A stretch of 64,000 bases of DNA from positions 372,001-436,000 of the forward strand of contig NZ_SGIT01000001.1 of assembly GCF_004208525.1 (NCBI RefSeq), in the 5' to 3' direction. This DNA comes from Sphingobacterium corticibacterium. Its GTDB lineage: Bacteria; Bacteroidota; Bacteroidia; Sphingobacteriales; Sphingobacteriaceae. This document shows, in pieces, positions 9,655 to 18,121 of this stretch; positions within the stretch are counted from its first letter, which is position 1, and each line of letters begins with the position of its first letter. The notes under the pieces were generated by a model. That model was not told the DNA's origin. It worked only from the letters and a program-made list of their open reading frames with translations, and made no database searches. The translations under genes and the position numbers were made by a program.

Positions 9655-10605
9655 ATGAAAAGATTAGTTTATCTATCACTGGTTCTTATTCTTACAAGCT
9701 TTTCGTCTTGTGAGAAAAACAGCGTAAGTGATTTCCAATATACTACGCCGGTATTATTGGGTGATCCGAATATTTTGTATCATGACAATACCTACTATGC
9801 TTACGGTACGAATGCCTCTGACGGCATTGAGGTATATACTTCTGAAGATCTTCATACCTGGCATAAATCTCCTCATTTAGCCCTACATAAGGACAGCACT
9901 TGGGCAGAGCGATGGTTTTGGGCACCTGAAGTGTACTATGTTCCTGAAAAAAACAAATTCTTTATGTATTTTACAGCTGATGAGCATATAGGTGTCGCCA
10001 CAGCAGACAGTCCACTCGGTCCATTTACCCAAGAAATGAAAGAACCGATGTGGATAGATGGAAAAGCCATCGACAATTCCTTATTTATCGACGATGATGG
10101 TACGCCTTATTTGTACTTTGTCCGTTTCACCGATGGATCGGTAGTTTGGGTCGCAGAATTGGAAGATGATTTGAAGACCGTAAAAAATGAAACGCTGGCT
10201 CCATGTATCCATGTATCACAAAATTGGGAAAGGATCCAAGGCCGAATTAACGAAGGACCATTTATCGTTAAACATGGAGAGCTCTATTATATGACCTATT
10301 CAGCTAATCATTTTGAAAGCCCTTACTATGGTGTTGGATATGCTACTGCAAATTCACCCTACGGACCTTGGACGAAATACGAAGGAAATCCTATCTTGCA
10401 AAAACCAAAAGACTATATTGGTGTCGGACATCATTCACTTTTCAATGATAAACACGGACAATTAAAAATAGTCTTCCACGCCCATTATGCTCCCGGTAAG
10501 GTGTTACCTCGTATTATGTTGATGGCAGATGTGGATTTTTCAGATGATGCAGTGCCCGTTATGAAAATTGGGGAAGAAGTGTTGGCTCCCGTTGTCAGCA
10601 GATAG
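9655..10605 (+). CDS. Glycoside hydrolase family 43 lipoprotein (paralogue B)
   Basis: A second GH43 propeller glycosidase in the same operon, 316 residues, with a lipoprotein signal ending SFSSC (Cys19). The catalytic triad is intact: Asp37 (LGDPN), Asp140 (AIDNSLFIDDDG) and Glu200 (INEGP). It aligns along its length with the GH43 at 4000 but lacks that protein's roughly 20-residue linker after the lipid anchor. The pair therefore looks like a duplication that now flanks susC/susD. Divergence around the active-site acid (WERIQGRINEG here, WEATLGRVTEG there) suggests the two may prefer different linkages or substituents. An arabinan, arabinoxylan or arabinogalactan target would be usual for such a set, but this is inference. 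Confidence 0.9.
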   Translation: MKRLVYLSLVLILTSFSSCEKNSVSDFQYTTPVLLGDPNILYHDNTYYAYGTNASDGIEVYTSEDLHTWHKSPHLALHKDSTWAERWFWAPEVYYVPEKNKFFMYFTADEHIGVATADSPLGPFTQEMKEPMWIDGKAIDNSLFIDDDGTPYLYFVRFTDGSVVWVAELEDDLKTVKNETLAPCIHVSQNWERIQGRINEGPFIVKHGELYYMTYSANHFESPYYGVGYATANSPYGPWTKYEGNPILQKPKDYIGVGHHSLFNDKHGQLKIVFHAHYAPGKVLPRIMLMADVDFSDDAVPVMKIGEEVLAPVVSR

Positions 10606-10651
10606 ACGTATGGCCAAATCGCTATGAATTACGTAAATGATATTAGAGATA

Positions 10652-12676
10652 ATGAGATACATGGTTAACAAATTCTTTTTGATAATTGTACTGACTTTAG
10701 TATATAGTGTAGGTTATGGGCATATTATGCCCGAATCAACTTGGCGGATTTCCTTAAAAAAACCTGGCAATCCGGCGGTGGATTATAAGTTGAAAGCGGA
10801 TGATTCTGGCATGTTGGGGGCAGATCAAAATCTCCCTATAACTATCAAACGTCAAGTAAGCGAAACAACAGCCGGCATGAGTATCGTCGTCGAGTTGACA
10901 GCTACAGAGACCGTTTTCTATAATTTTGAGGAACTTTACGAATTGCCTGCCGTGGAGCACGACGATTGTCAGTTTTTGATGCCCGGATTTTGGTATCGTC
11001 GCAATTTACGTTCTCCACAGGAAGCACCTTCCTTTGCAACCAGTGATAGCTGGCAAGTACGTGAGGATCGTTTGAGTATACCCTTGACGGGTATATACAG
11101 CGAGAAAACAGGCGATTATTATACTGTCATGCGCTTAGATGAATTTGCTCATGAAAGTCTGACGGCGCTTAGCGAAGGAGAAGTGATTCTTTCTGGAAAA
11201 ACCTCACTTGGTTTTACCGGCTTTCGTAATAGGGGAGGAACCGCTTCCCTTGTTTTTGGCTTTCCTTATAACGAATTTCCTAATACGTATATACGTAAAC
11301 TTATTCTTGCCCCTGCGGTACGCGCATTCGAGAGATTGGAAAAAGGTGAAGTTCGCCGGTTGACTTGGGAAATTCGAAAAGGTAGAGCCATAAACTATTC
11401 CGCTTTTGTTGCTGATGTGTGGACTTATTCTTATGATTCGTTAAAGCCACCCGTTTATGCGGATGCTATGAGCACGAGACAAGCGAAAGAGGCCCTGTCT
11501 AATTTTTTTAGAGAAAGTTATGTAGACAAATTTGATTTGAAATACTTTTCCGGTGTACATATGCGTACTGATGATTGCGAAAGTACAGACGCGACTGAAG
11601 TCGGTTTTATCGGACGGGTTTTATTGAATGCATTCAATGCGTTGGAGTATGGAGAAGAAACGGCAGATAACGATCTTATAAACAAGGCTCGTCATACATT
11701 TGATTCCTATCTTCTGCACGGGTTTTCTGAAAACGGGTTCTTCCATGAATATGTTGATTACCAGAAGGACAGCGTGACGCTGGAATACAGTCTCCGTCGC
11801 CAATCAGAAGGACTCTTTGCCATATTAAACTATCTTAAATATGAACGAGACAAAGGGAGAAAACATCCTGAATGGGAAAATAAAGTAAAAACACTTTTTA
11901 CAAATCTACAACAGTTACAGGAGGAAGATGGAAGCTTCCCCAGAAAGTTTGACGGAGCATTTCATATTACGGATCCTTCTGGAGGTAGTACACCTTCTGC
12001 GGTGCTGCCACTAACTATGGGCTATGCTTATTTTAAAAATAAGTCTTATCTGGAAAGTGCCAAACGTGCGGGGAAATACCTGGAGGAAGAACTGATAACG
12101 AAAGCTGACTATTTTTCTTCTACGTTGGACGCTAATTGTGAAGATAAAGAAGCGTCGTTGTATGCCTCTACCGCCATGCATTACCTAGCGATGGTAACAA
12201 CCGGAAAAGAAAGGCAACATTATGTTGATTTGTGTCAGCAAGCAGCCTATTTTTGCCTTTCTTGGTATTATTTGTGGGATGTTCCTTTTGCACAGGGACA
12301 GATGTTAGGTGATGTGAATTTTAAATCTAGAGGCTGGGGAAATGTTTCGGTCGAGAACAATCACATAGATGTTTTTATTTTTGAATTTGCGACAGTGCTC
12401 GATTGGTTAGCAAAAGAAAAAAAGGAACCAAGGTTTTCCGAATTTTCTTCGGTGATAAAAACAAGTATGTTGCAACTGATGCCGCAAAAAAATTCTTTGT
12501 TCGACATTGGGAAGCCTGGCTATTACCCAGAAGTTGTACAGCATACCAACTGGGATTATGGCAAAAATGGGAAAGGCTTTTATAACGATATATTTGCACC
12601 CGGATGGACGGTTGCGTCGCTCTGGCAAATGTTGAGCCCCGATCGTGTTACTTCATTTTTTGAAGCAAGAAAATAA
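10652..12676 (+). CDS. Secreted protein of unassigned family, possible (alpha/alpha)6-barrel glycosidase
   Basis: About 674 residues with an N-terminal signal peptide (FFLIIVLTLVYSVGYG) and no lipobox Cys. The first third is beta-rich (sandwich-like). From about residue 300 the protein is helical, with paired helices and acidic or aromatic motifs such as HMRTDDCESTDATEVGF, SLRRQSEGLFAILNYL and SVENNHIDVFIFEFATVL. This beta-domain plus helical-barrel layout is seen in six-hairpin glycosidases and in some glycan lyases. I could not name a family, and no function should be assumed. It is the last gene of the polysaccharide utilisation operon, about 30-50 bases after the second GH43. Starts at 10637, 10652 and 10661 are all in frame; 10652 or 10661 gives the best signal peptide. 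Confidence 0.7.
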   Translation: MRYMVNKFFLIIVLTLVYSVGYGHIMPESTWRISLKKPGNPAVDYKLKADDSGMLGADQNLPITIKRQVSETTAGMSIVVELTATETVFYNFEELYELPAVEHDDCQFLMPGFWYRRNLRSPQEAPSFATSDSWQVREDRLSIPLTGIYSEKTGDYYTVMRLDEFAHESLTALSEGEVILSGKTSLGFTGFRNRGGTASLVFGFPYNEFPNTYIRKLILAPAVRAFERLEKGEVRRLTWEIRKGRAINYSAFVADVWTYSYDSLKPPVYADAMSTRQAKEALSNFFRESYVDKFDLKYFSGVHMRTDDCESTDATEVGFIGRVLLNAFNALEYGEETADNDLINKARHTFDSYLLHGFSENGFFHEYVDYQKDSVTLEYSLRRQSEGLFAILNYLKYERDKGRKHPEWENKVKTLFTNLQQLQEEDGSFPRKFDGAFHITDPSGGSTPSAVLPLTMGYAYFKNKSYLESAKRAGKYLEEELITKADYFSSTLDANCEDKEASLYASTAMHYLAMVTTGKERQHYVDLCQQAAYFCLSWYYLWDVPFAQGQMLGDVNFKSRGWGNVSVENNHIDVFIFEFATVLDWLAKEKKEPRFSEFSSVIKTSMLQLMPQKNSLFDIGKPGYYPEVVQHTNWDYGKNGKGFYNDIFAPGWTVASLWQMLSPDRVTSFFEARK

Positions 12677-12701
12677 ATAGCGAAAAGACGATATGTATTT
12701 T

Positions 12702-12733
12702 TTTGTTTTATTTATAGAAATAGATTATCTTTG
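12702..12733 (+). promoter_or_regulatory. Bacteroidota-type promoter for the L31 gene
   Basis: TTTG at 12702-12705 and TATCTTTG at 12726-12733 are separated by 20 bases, matching the Bacteroidota primary sigma pattern TTTG-N19/20-TAnnTTTG. Transcription would begin near 12738, giving an untranslated leader of about 50 bases before the L31 start codon. Confidence 0.75.
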
Positions 12734-12788
12734 CACCTCGAATTGTTGAAGATATAATAATCATAGGAAAAAAATAAAATAAAATATA

Positions 12789-13034
12789 ATGAAAAAAGAT
12801 CTGCATCCATCAAACTACAGATTAGTTGTTTTCAAAGATATGTCTAACGACTATTCTTTTGTAACTAAATCATGTGTAGACACAAAAGAGACTATTACTT
12901 GGGAAGATGGTAACGAGTATCCATTGGTGAAATTGGAGATTTCGCACACATCACACCCTTTTTATACAGGTAAGATGAAATTAGTTGATACAGCAGGACG
13001 TATCGACAAATTCCGTAGCCGTTACCAGAAGTAA
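12789..13034 (+). CDS. rpmE2: 50S ribosomal protein L31 type B
   Basis: An 81-residue large-subunit ribosomal protein located at the central protuberance near the subunit bridge. The sequence [20 protein letters not shown], the [10 protein letters not shown] motif and the ending R-x-D-K-F-R-x-R-Y are typical of L31 type B. It has no CxxC zinc-binding pairs (its only Cys is in KSCVD), so this is the zinc-independent form; a zinc-binding L31 may or may not exist elsewhere in the genome. A well-formed promoter precedes it and a strong terminator follows at 13069-13101, so it appears to be transcribed alone. Confidence 0.96.
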   Translation: MKKDLHPSNYRLVVFKDMSNDYSFVTKSCVDTKETITWEDGNEYPLVKLEISHTSHPFYTGKMKLVDTAGRIDKFRSRYQK

Positions 13035-13068
13035 TTTAAATTACCGGTTTCGGTCAAAAATAACTTTC

Positions 13069-13101
13069 ATCCCGATAGGTTCTTCTTGTCGGGATTTTTT
13101 T
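13069..13101 (+). terminator. Intrinsic terminator after rpmE2
   Basis: ATCCCGA (13069-13075) pairs with TCGGGAT (13089-13095), followed by a run of seven T. It lies 35 bases after the L31 stop codon. Confidence 0.85.
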
Positions 13102-13119
13102 ATGTAAATTTATCGGACT

Positions 13120-14307
13120 ATGCTGTTAGAAGTCGTATTACATGATCGAGCCCCATGGCGAGAACATTTATTGCCTATGGCTTTCACAAGACCAGTGGGA
13201 GCTTTTCGAGTAGGAATTTTGACAATCCAGGAGAAATGGCAATTGTTATTGGGTGTTTCGGTTAGCTTCTATACAGAACTCTATCTTCAAGAGAAATTTC
13301 ATAGTCCGTCACCTTCTGCAACCTATTTGGTCGTGCGCGCCGACCTATGTCCGACTATCGACTTGGTCAATGCTTTATCTATTTTGCAGGAAGGATGTGT
13401 GTTGGAAAAAGATGGTGATTGGATTGCCTATAAGGTCAATAAGTGGTGTCCAGAACCTACGGGAGATACATTAAACGTACATCCTTATGAGGGGGAACTG
13501 CACCGTATTCAATTTTTAGAGGATATTTATCTTCATAATGCTACGCAAATTTCTTTTGATTTTGAGTTGCTCACAAAAGGAAAAACTTCGGCTATCTTAC
13601 ATGATTCTAATACGGTGATAGGTGATAACCTCTATGTGGGGACAAATGTGACGGCATTTAGTTGTACGTTTAATACGTTGGATGGTCCTATTTATATCGC
13701 CGACGATGCTTTGCTGGAACAGGGAAGTCATTTAAAAGGTCCGATTGCTATCGGTAAAGGTGGGAGAGTAAAGATGGGAAGCCGTTTGTATCCGAATGTA
13801 AGTGTAGGACCGAACGCTACTATTGGAGGAGAAGTCAATAACACCGTGATGTGGGAAAATAGTGCAAAAGGGCATGACGGCTATCTCGGTTGTGCGGTAA
13901 TTGGCGAAGGGTGCAATTTGGGGGCAGGTACAAGCAATTCTAACCTTCAAAACAATTGGAAGCCTATTAAGTTGTATGATTATAAACTTGGTGATTGGCG
14001 GAAAACAGTACGGAATAAAATAGGGGTTTTTATGGGCGATTTCGCTATGTGTGGTATCAACTCGTCTATTACGACCGGTGCGGTGATTGGGGTAGGCGTA
14101 CAGGTGTCTATGTCAAATATTATTCCGAAGTTTGTTCCGGACTTTTCCTGGATGACAGATGAAAAGAAGGAAAGATATGTGTGGCATAAATTTGAGGATA
14201 TGTTGAAAGAGCGGGGGAGAATAGTAAATAAACGTGTACAGGAAAAAGATCTTCGCCTATTGTGGGAGGTCTATTGTATGACGAGACAGGAAGAATTTAA
14301 TATATAA
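13120..14307 (+). CDS. GlmU-like sugar nucleotidyltransferase/acyltransferase
   Basis: A 395-residue protein of the Bacteroidota GlmU-like family, proposed to perform the UDP-GlcNAc pyrophosphorylase and glucosamine-1-phosphate acetyltransferase steps that feed peptidoglycan and lipopolysaccharide. The N-terminal ~180 residues are a divergent nucleotidyltransferase-like domain ([26 protein letters not shown]). The C-terminal half is a left-handed beta-helix of hexapeptide repeats (for example [24 protein letters not shown] within about 205-240) with a [14 protein letters not shown] segment. The classical GlmU pyrophosphorylase loop LAAGxGTRM is absent, as in this alternative family. It is followed after 22 bases by tpiA, probably co-transcribed. 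The family is secure; the exact activities are inferred from homologues. Confidence 0.85.
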   Translation: MLLEVVLHDRAPWREHLLPMAFTRPVGAFRVGILTIQEKWQLLLGVSVSFYTELYLQEKFHSPSPSATYLVVRADLCPTIDLVNALSILQEGCVLEKDGDWIAYKVNKWCPEPTGDTLNVHPYEGELHRIQFLEDIYLHNATQISFDFELLTKGKTSAILHDSNTVIGDNLYVGTNVTAFSCTFNTLDGPIYIADDALLEQGSHLKGPIAIGKGGRVKMGSRLYPNVSVGPNATIGGEVNNTVMWENSAKGHDGYLGCAVIGEGCNLGAGTSNSNLQNNWKPIKLYDYKLGDWRKTVRNKIGVFMGDFAMCGINSSITTGAVIGVGVQVSMSNIIPKFVPDFSWMTDEKKERYVWHKFEDMLKERGRIVNKRVQEKDLRLLWEVYCMTRQEEFNI

Positions 14308-14329
14308 AATAGATAACAATTTAAAAACG

Positions 14330-15100
14330 ATGAGAAAAAAAATTGTAGCAGGAAACTGGAAGATGAATCTGGATTACGAGAAAGGTGTAAGCTTATTCTC
14401 GGAAATTGTAAATATGGTAAAGGATGAGGTCGTGGGCGACCAGGAAGTTATCGTATGTAGCCCCGCTATTCATTTGCACAGTATTGCAAAGCTAGCGGAG
14501 CCCGTAAGTAACGTTGCTGTCGGTGCGCAGAATATCCACCAAGCAGAATCTGGAGCATATACAGGTGAAATATCCGGAGCGCAGGTAAAATCGACAGGTG
14601 CAGGTTATGTTATTTTAGGCCATTCGGAGCGTAGAGCATATTTTGAGGAGACCGATGCTTTATTGGCGCAGAAAGTTGATGCTGCATTAACGAACGGTTT
14701 AAAGCCAATTTTCTGTATTGGAGAAACAAAAGACGAACGTGAAGGAGGGAAGGTTTTTGATGTTATCAAAGCACAACTGGAAAAGGGCATATTCCATTTG
14801 TCTAGTGAAGATTTTGAAAAAGTAATATTGGCTTACGAACCTGTGTGGGCTATTGGAACGGGGTTAACGGCGTCTCCAGAGCAGGCGCAGGAAGTACATG
14901 CGTTTATACGTGAAACGATTGCAAATCAATATACACAAAAAATTGCCGATGAAACGACTATCCTATACGGGGGAAGCTGTAATCCTGCAAATGCAAATGA
15001 GTTGTTTTCACAGCCGGATATCGACGGTGGATTGATCGGTGGTGCATCCTTGAAATCACGAGACTTTTTAGAAATTGTAAAGGTTTTTAATACGAAATAA
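14330..15100 (+). CDS. tpiA: Triosephosphate isomerase
   Basis: Interconverts dihydroxyacetone phosphate and glyceraldehyde-3-phosphate in glycolysis and gluconeogenesis as a cytoplasmic dimer. At 256 residues it has the normal length. All catalytic signatures are present: Lys11 in NWKMN, electrophile His98 in GHSERR, base Glu170 in [11 protein letters not shown], and the phosphate-binding YGGS and GGASL loops near the end. Its stop codon overlaps the start of prmA by one base (TAATG), indicating translational coupling. It lies 22 bases after the GlmU-like gene. Confidence 0.98.
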   Translation: MRKKIVAGNWKMNLDYEKGVSLFSEIVNMVKDEVVGDQEVIVCSPAIHLHSIAKLAEPVSNVAVGAQNIHQAESGAYTGEISGAQVKSTGAGYVILGHSERRAYFEETDALLAQKVDAALTNGLKPIFCIGETKDEREGGKVFDVIKAQLEKGIFHLSSEDFEKVILAYEPVWAIGTGLTASPEQAQEVHAFIRETIANQYTQKIADETTILYGGSCNPANANELFSQPDIDGGLIGGASLKSRDFLEIVKVFNTK

Positions 15101-15939
15101 TGAAGTATTCCTCGGTTGCGTTTACTTCTTCCTCCATAGAAGATTGGCAGCGGGATCTGCTCATTGATTCTTTGGGAACGATTGGCTACGATACTTTTGA
15201 GCAGCTAGAGCAGGGATTTATAGCCTACATCCCCACAGTTTCTCTCGATGTACAGGCATTGGAAACAATGTTGTTGCAGGAAGCTGTAGGTTTTGATATC
15301 CATTATACTATCAAAGAAATAGAAGATCAGAACTGGAATGAGCTATGGGAGAGTAATTTTCAGCCGATTATGGTGGATGATATATGTTACGTACGGGCCA
15401 CCTTTCATGCACCGAAACCGGATGTGCCTTACGAAATTATCATCGACCCTAAAATGTCATTTGGAACAGGGCATCATCAAACAACCTCGATGATGCTCTC
15501 CTATATTTTAGAGAATGACTTCAAGGATAAAGAAGTATTGGATATGGGATGCGGTACGGGCATTCTTGCCATATTGGCCGTCAAATGTGGTGCAAGACAG
15601 GTTCTGGCGGTGGACTATGATGAAGTTTGTGTAGAAAGTGTCGCAGAAAATAAGGTACGGAATAATATTGTGCCTATCGATGCAGAATTAGGGTCAGACG
15701 AACGTATAAAAGATAGGATGTTTAATGTTATTCTTGCCAATATCAATCGTAATATCTTAATGGATCAATTCGAACAATACGGGCGAAGTACAAGGCCAGG
15801 CGGAGAATTGTATATTAGTGGTTTCTATGATGGGGAAGATCTGGAGATATTGACGCAAAGAGCCCAATCTGTGGGCTTTATTTATCAGCATAAAAAGGTG
15901 CAGGATAGATGGTGTGCAGCAAAGTTCGTGAGATGTTGA
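15100..15939 (+). CDS. prmA: Ribosomal protein L11 methyltransferase
   Basis: SAM-dependent methyltransferase that trimethylates lysine/N-terminal amines of ribosomal protein L11. It has 279 residues: an N-terminal ~90-residue substrate-recognition region, a linker with NWNELWESNFQPI, and a Rossmann-fold domain with motif I DMGCGTGILAI (about residues 148-158), PKMSFGTGHHQTT just before it, and post-motif ILANINRN. All these are hallmark PrmA blocks. Its start codon overlaps the tpiA stop by one base. The next gene begins 20 bases later. Confidence 0.96.
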   Translation: MKYSSVAFTSSSIEDWQRDLLIDSLGTIGYDTFEQLEQGFIAYIPTVSLDVQALETMLLQEAVGFDIHYTIKEIEDQNWNELWESNFQPIMVDDICYVRATFHAPKPDVPYEIIIDPKMSFGTGHHQTTSMMLSYILENDFKDKEVLDMGCGTGILAILAVKCGARQVLAVDYDEVCVESVAENKVRNNIVPIDAELGSDERIKDRMFNVILANINRNILMDQFEQYGRSTRPGGELYISGFYDGEDLEILTQRAQSVGFIYQHKKVQDRWCAAKFVRC

Positions 15940-15958
15940 CTTTTTATTTGTAAGAAGT

Positions 15959-17329
15959 ATGCGAGTTCATTTTATAGCCATTGGCGGTGCGGTGATGCAC
16001 AATTTGGCCATTTCGTTGGCGGAGCAAGGGCACCAAGTGAGTGGATCGGATGATCAGGTTGTGGAGCCATCCAAGTCCAGGCTGAAAAATGCAGGACTTT
16101 TGCCTAAAACGATGGGTTGGTTTCCAGAGAAAATAACGGAGGATATTGATGCCGTAATTTTGGGTATGCACGCAGAAAGTGATAACCCGGAGTTGCTTCA
16201 GGCACAAGCGTTAAATATTAAGATTTACTCTTTTCCCGAATTTATCTATGAACAAAGCATGGATAAAACCCGGGTGGTTATTGCAGGGACGTACGGTAAA
16301 ACCACAATCATGAGCATGGTGATGCATGTACTCAAAAAATTGAGACGTGATTTTGATTATCTCGTAGGTGCACAGTTGGAGGGGTTTGATTCGCTAGTAA
16401 AACTGACCGCCCATAATAAAATTATTTTATTGGAAGGAGACGAATATTATGCTTCTCCAATAGATCATCGTTCTAAGTTTCATCTTTTTCATCCCAATAT
16501 TGCGTTAATCAGTGGGGTAGAGTGGAACGAAAGCAGGGCAAATATGGGGCAGGACGAGTATATTAAACAATTCGAAACATTTATTGATACTATCGTCTCT
16601 AAAGGTACGCTAATTTACAACAAAGATAACCTGAATTTGGTGAAGATTGTGGAAGCGACTTCCGACTGTCCGATTAACCGACATGGTTATAAGCTGCCTG
16701 AATACTCTATTAACAAGGGCGTAACGTATCTTCATTTAGGGGAAAAACGTATTCCCTTACAAGTGTTCGGGAAATTAAACTTATCGAATATAGCCGGCGC
16801 ATATACAGTCTGTGAATGGCTGGGTATAAAGCGAGTTGATTTTTACGACGCAATCAAAGATTTTAGAAGCTCCATCCGCTATCTAGAGTTTGTAGCGAGC
16901 GATAACGAAAGTGTGGTATATCAAGACTTTCTATATTCCCCTTATAAGCTCCGAACGAGTATTCATGCGGTTAAAGAGCAATTTCCCGGTCAGGAACTGG
17001 TAACTATTATTGAACTAAATGCCTATGATGTCATCAATCGAAGTTTTCTAGACACTTATCGAGAATCCATGAACGAGTCCGATTATGCAGTGATCTTGAT
17101 CAATAAAGACGTTATAAAGGAGAAAAATATATTAATAAGTAATTTAGAGTCGGAAATTCAACAGGTCTTTAATCATAAAAATCTTGTATTCTTGACAGAA
17201 GTTTCTTCGTTAGAAATCTATTTAGATAAATTTAAGTCACTGGGTTTTAATCTTTTATTTATGATTTCGCCCGACCATAATAGTATGGATATTGTCAGTT
17301 TTGCAGATAAATTCCTTAAAAATTATTAA
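15959..17329 (+). CDS. mpl: Mur ligase family protein, Mpl-like (UDP-N-acetylmuramate:tripeptide ligase)
   Basis: ATP-dependent ligase of the MurC/Mpl family. Mpl joins recycled L-Ala-gamma-D-Glu-meso-DAP to UDP-MurNAc in peptidoglycan recycling. It has 456 residues: an N-terminal Rossmann domain (FIAIGGAVMHNLAISLAEQGHQVSGSDD), a central ATPase domain with P-loop GTYGKTT (about residues 109-115), EGDEYYAS and HPNIALISGVEWNE, and a C-terminal ligase domain. The HxN-type metal-loop residues and the start HFIAIGG are closer to Mpl than to MurC (which has IHFIGIGGIGM). The gene is in the tpiA-prmA direction, 20 bases after prmA. The symbol rests on family resemblance; a MurC role cannot be ruled out from sequence. 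Confidence 0.82.
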   Translation: MRVHFIAIGGAVMHNLAISLAEQGHQVSGSDDQVVEPSKSRLKNAGLLPKTMGWFPEKITEDIDAVILGMHAESDNPELLQAQALNIKIYSFPEFIYEQSMDKTRVVIAGTYGKTTIMSMVMHVLKKLRRDFDYLVGAQLEGFDSLVKLTAHNKIILLEGDEYYASPIDHRSKFHLFHPNIALISGVEWNESRANMGQDEYIKQFETFIDTIVSKGTLIYNKDNLNLVKIVEATSDCPINRHGYKLPEYSINKGVTYLHLGEKRIPLQVFGKLNLSNIAGAYTVCEWLGIKRVDFYDAIKDFRSSIRYLEFVASDNESVVYQDFLYSPYKLRTSIHAVKEQFPGQELVTIIELNAYDVINRSFLDTYRESMNESDYAVILINKDVIKEKNILISNLESEIQQVFNHKNLVFLTEVSSLEIYLDKFKSLGFNLLFMISPDHNSMDIVSFADKFLKNY

Positions 17330-17356
17330 TTATTCTGTAAAATGCTGTCTTTTTAT

Positions 17357-17364
17357 TATTTTTG
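17357..17364 (+). promoter_or_regulatory. -7 promoter box upstream of the XRE regulator
   Basis: TATTTTTG fits the TAnnTTTG -7 consensus and lies 48 bases upstream of the regulator start codon. No clear -33 TTTG is present. Confidence 0.45.
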
Positions 17365-17411
17365 GAAGAGAGAGAGAATTATCCGATTGAAAAAGATAGC
17401 AACTACCAGAA

Positions 17412-17741
17412 ATGAATGCACTAGGAAAGAAAATTCGTCTGTTAAGACATCAAAAAGGATGGAGTCAAGAAGATGTAGCAAAACGTTTGGACATTTCAAT
17501 TCCTGCCTTTTCGAAAATTGAAACAGGTATTACTGACGTAAACTTATCCAGATTGAACCAGATTTCCAAACTATTTGGTATGTCATTGGTTCAGTTATTG
17601 TCTACATCGGATTCGGAAGAAGATCGACAGGCACAAGATGAAATTGAGGAGCTGAATAGCAAACTGCAAGTTCGGGAGGCTGAAGTAATAGAGTTACAAA
17701 AGAAGGTTATTGAACTATACGAACAGCTTCATAAAAAGTAA
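17412..17741 (+). CDS. XRE-family helix-turn-helix transcriptional regulator with C-terminal coiled coil
   Basis: A 109-residue cytoplasmic DNA-binding protein. Residues 5-62 form an HTH_3 domain (IRLLRHQKGWSQEDVAKRLD, then ISIPAFSKIETGITD). Residues 70-109 are a highly charged heptad-like helix (ELNSKLQVREAEVIELQKKV), which probably mediates dimerisation. It has its own -7 box 48 bases upstream and a strong terminator 20 bases downstream, so it is likely a single-gene unit. The target genes are unknown; it is not next to toxin-like or phage genes. Confidence 0.88.
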   Translation: MNALGKKIRLLRHQKGWSQEDVAKRLDISIPAFSKIETGITDVNLSRLNQISKLFGMSLVQLLSTSDSEEDRQAQDEIEELNSKLQVREAEVIELQKKVIELYEQLHKK

Positions 17742-17761
17742 TTTAGGAATTTTGGTTTATT

Positions 17762-17796
17762 AAAAAAGAGAGCACAACACTATGCTCTCTTTTTTT
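17762..17796. terminator. Bidirectional terminator between convergent genes
   Basis: AAAAAAGAGAGCA (17762-17774) pairs with TGCTCTCTTTTTT (17783-17795+) around an 8-base loop. Both strands end in U-runs, so it can stop the XRE transcript and the opposite transcript of the small acidic gene. Confidence 0.88.
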
Positions 17797-17820
17797 GATT
17801 CATATAAGAATCTTCATCCA

Positions 17821-17982
17821 TTAAAAATCATCGTCATCATCGTCAAAATCGCCAAATTCTTCGATAGAATCCATCTCATCTAATTCGAAATCGTCATCAT
17901 AGACATCATCCGCATCATCTTCCGGACCGTTAAAATTGATAATTTCTTCAACCAAAACCTCATTTTCTGCCGCTACCATCAT
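17821..17982 (-). CDS. Small highly acidic hypothetical protein (53 residues)
   Basis: A short reading frame read leftward from ATG at 17982 to TAA at 17821, with an in-frame stop just upstream of the start. The product begins MMVAAENEVLVEEIINF and ends in a poly-acidic tail (GDFDDDDDDF); about 24 of 53 residues are Asp or Glu and there are no Lys or Arg. It ends 25 bases before the bidirectional terminator at 17762-17796, which gives it a proper 3' end, and it fills what would otherwise be a 380-base empty gap. No function is recognised. Possible ideas are a basic-protein or RNA-polymerase-binding acidic peptide, but nothing in the sequence proves one. The remaining bases up to 18121 hold nothing I can identify. 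Confidence 0.65.
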   Translation of the reverse strand: MMVAAENEVLVEEIINFNGPEDDADDVYDDDFELDEMDSIEEFGDFDDDDDDF

Positions 17983-18121
17983 AGTCTTGTCGTGTTAATA
18001 AATGATAAATCTATTGTTTGTTACCGAGCGTAAAAATAATCAAGAATCTTCTAACTTGAAATTTTTTTTGTTTTTTTATCGCTTGTCAGCCAGTGAGTTA
18101 AAATGAGAATACGTGATTAAG

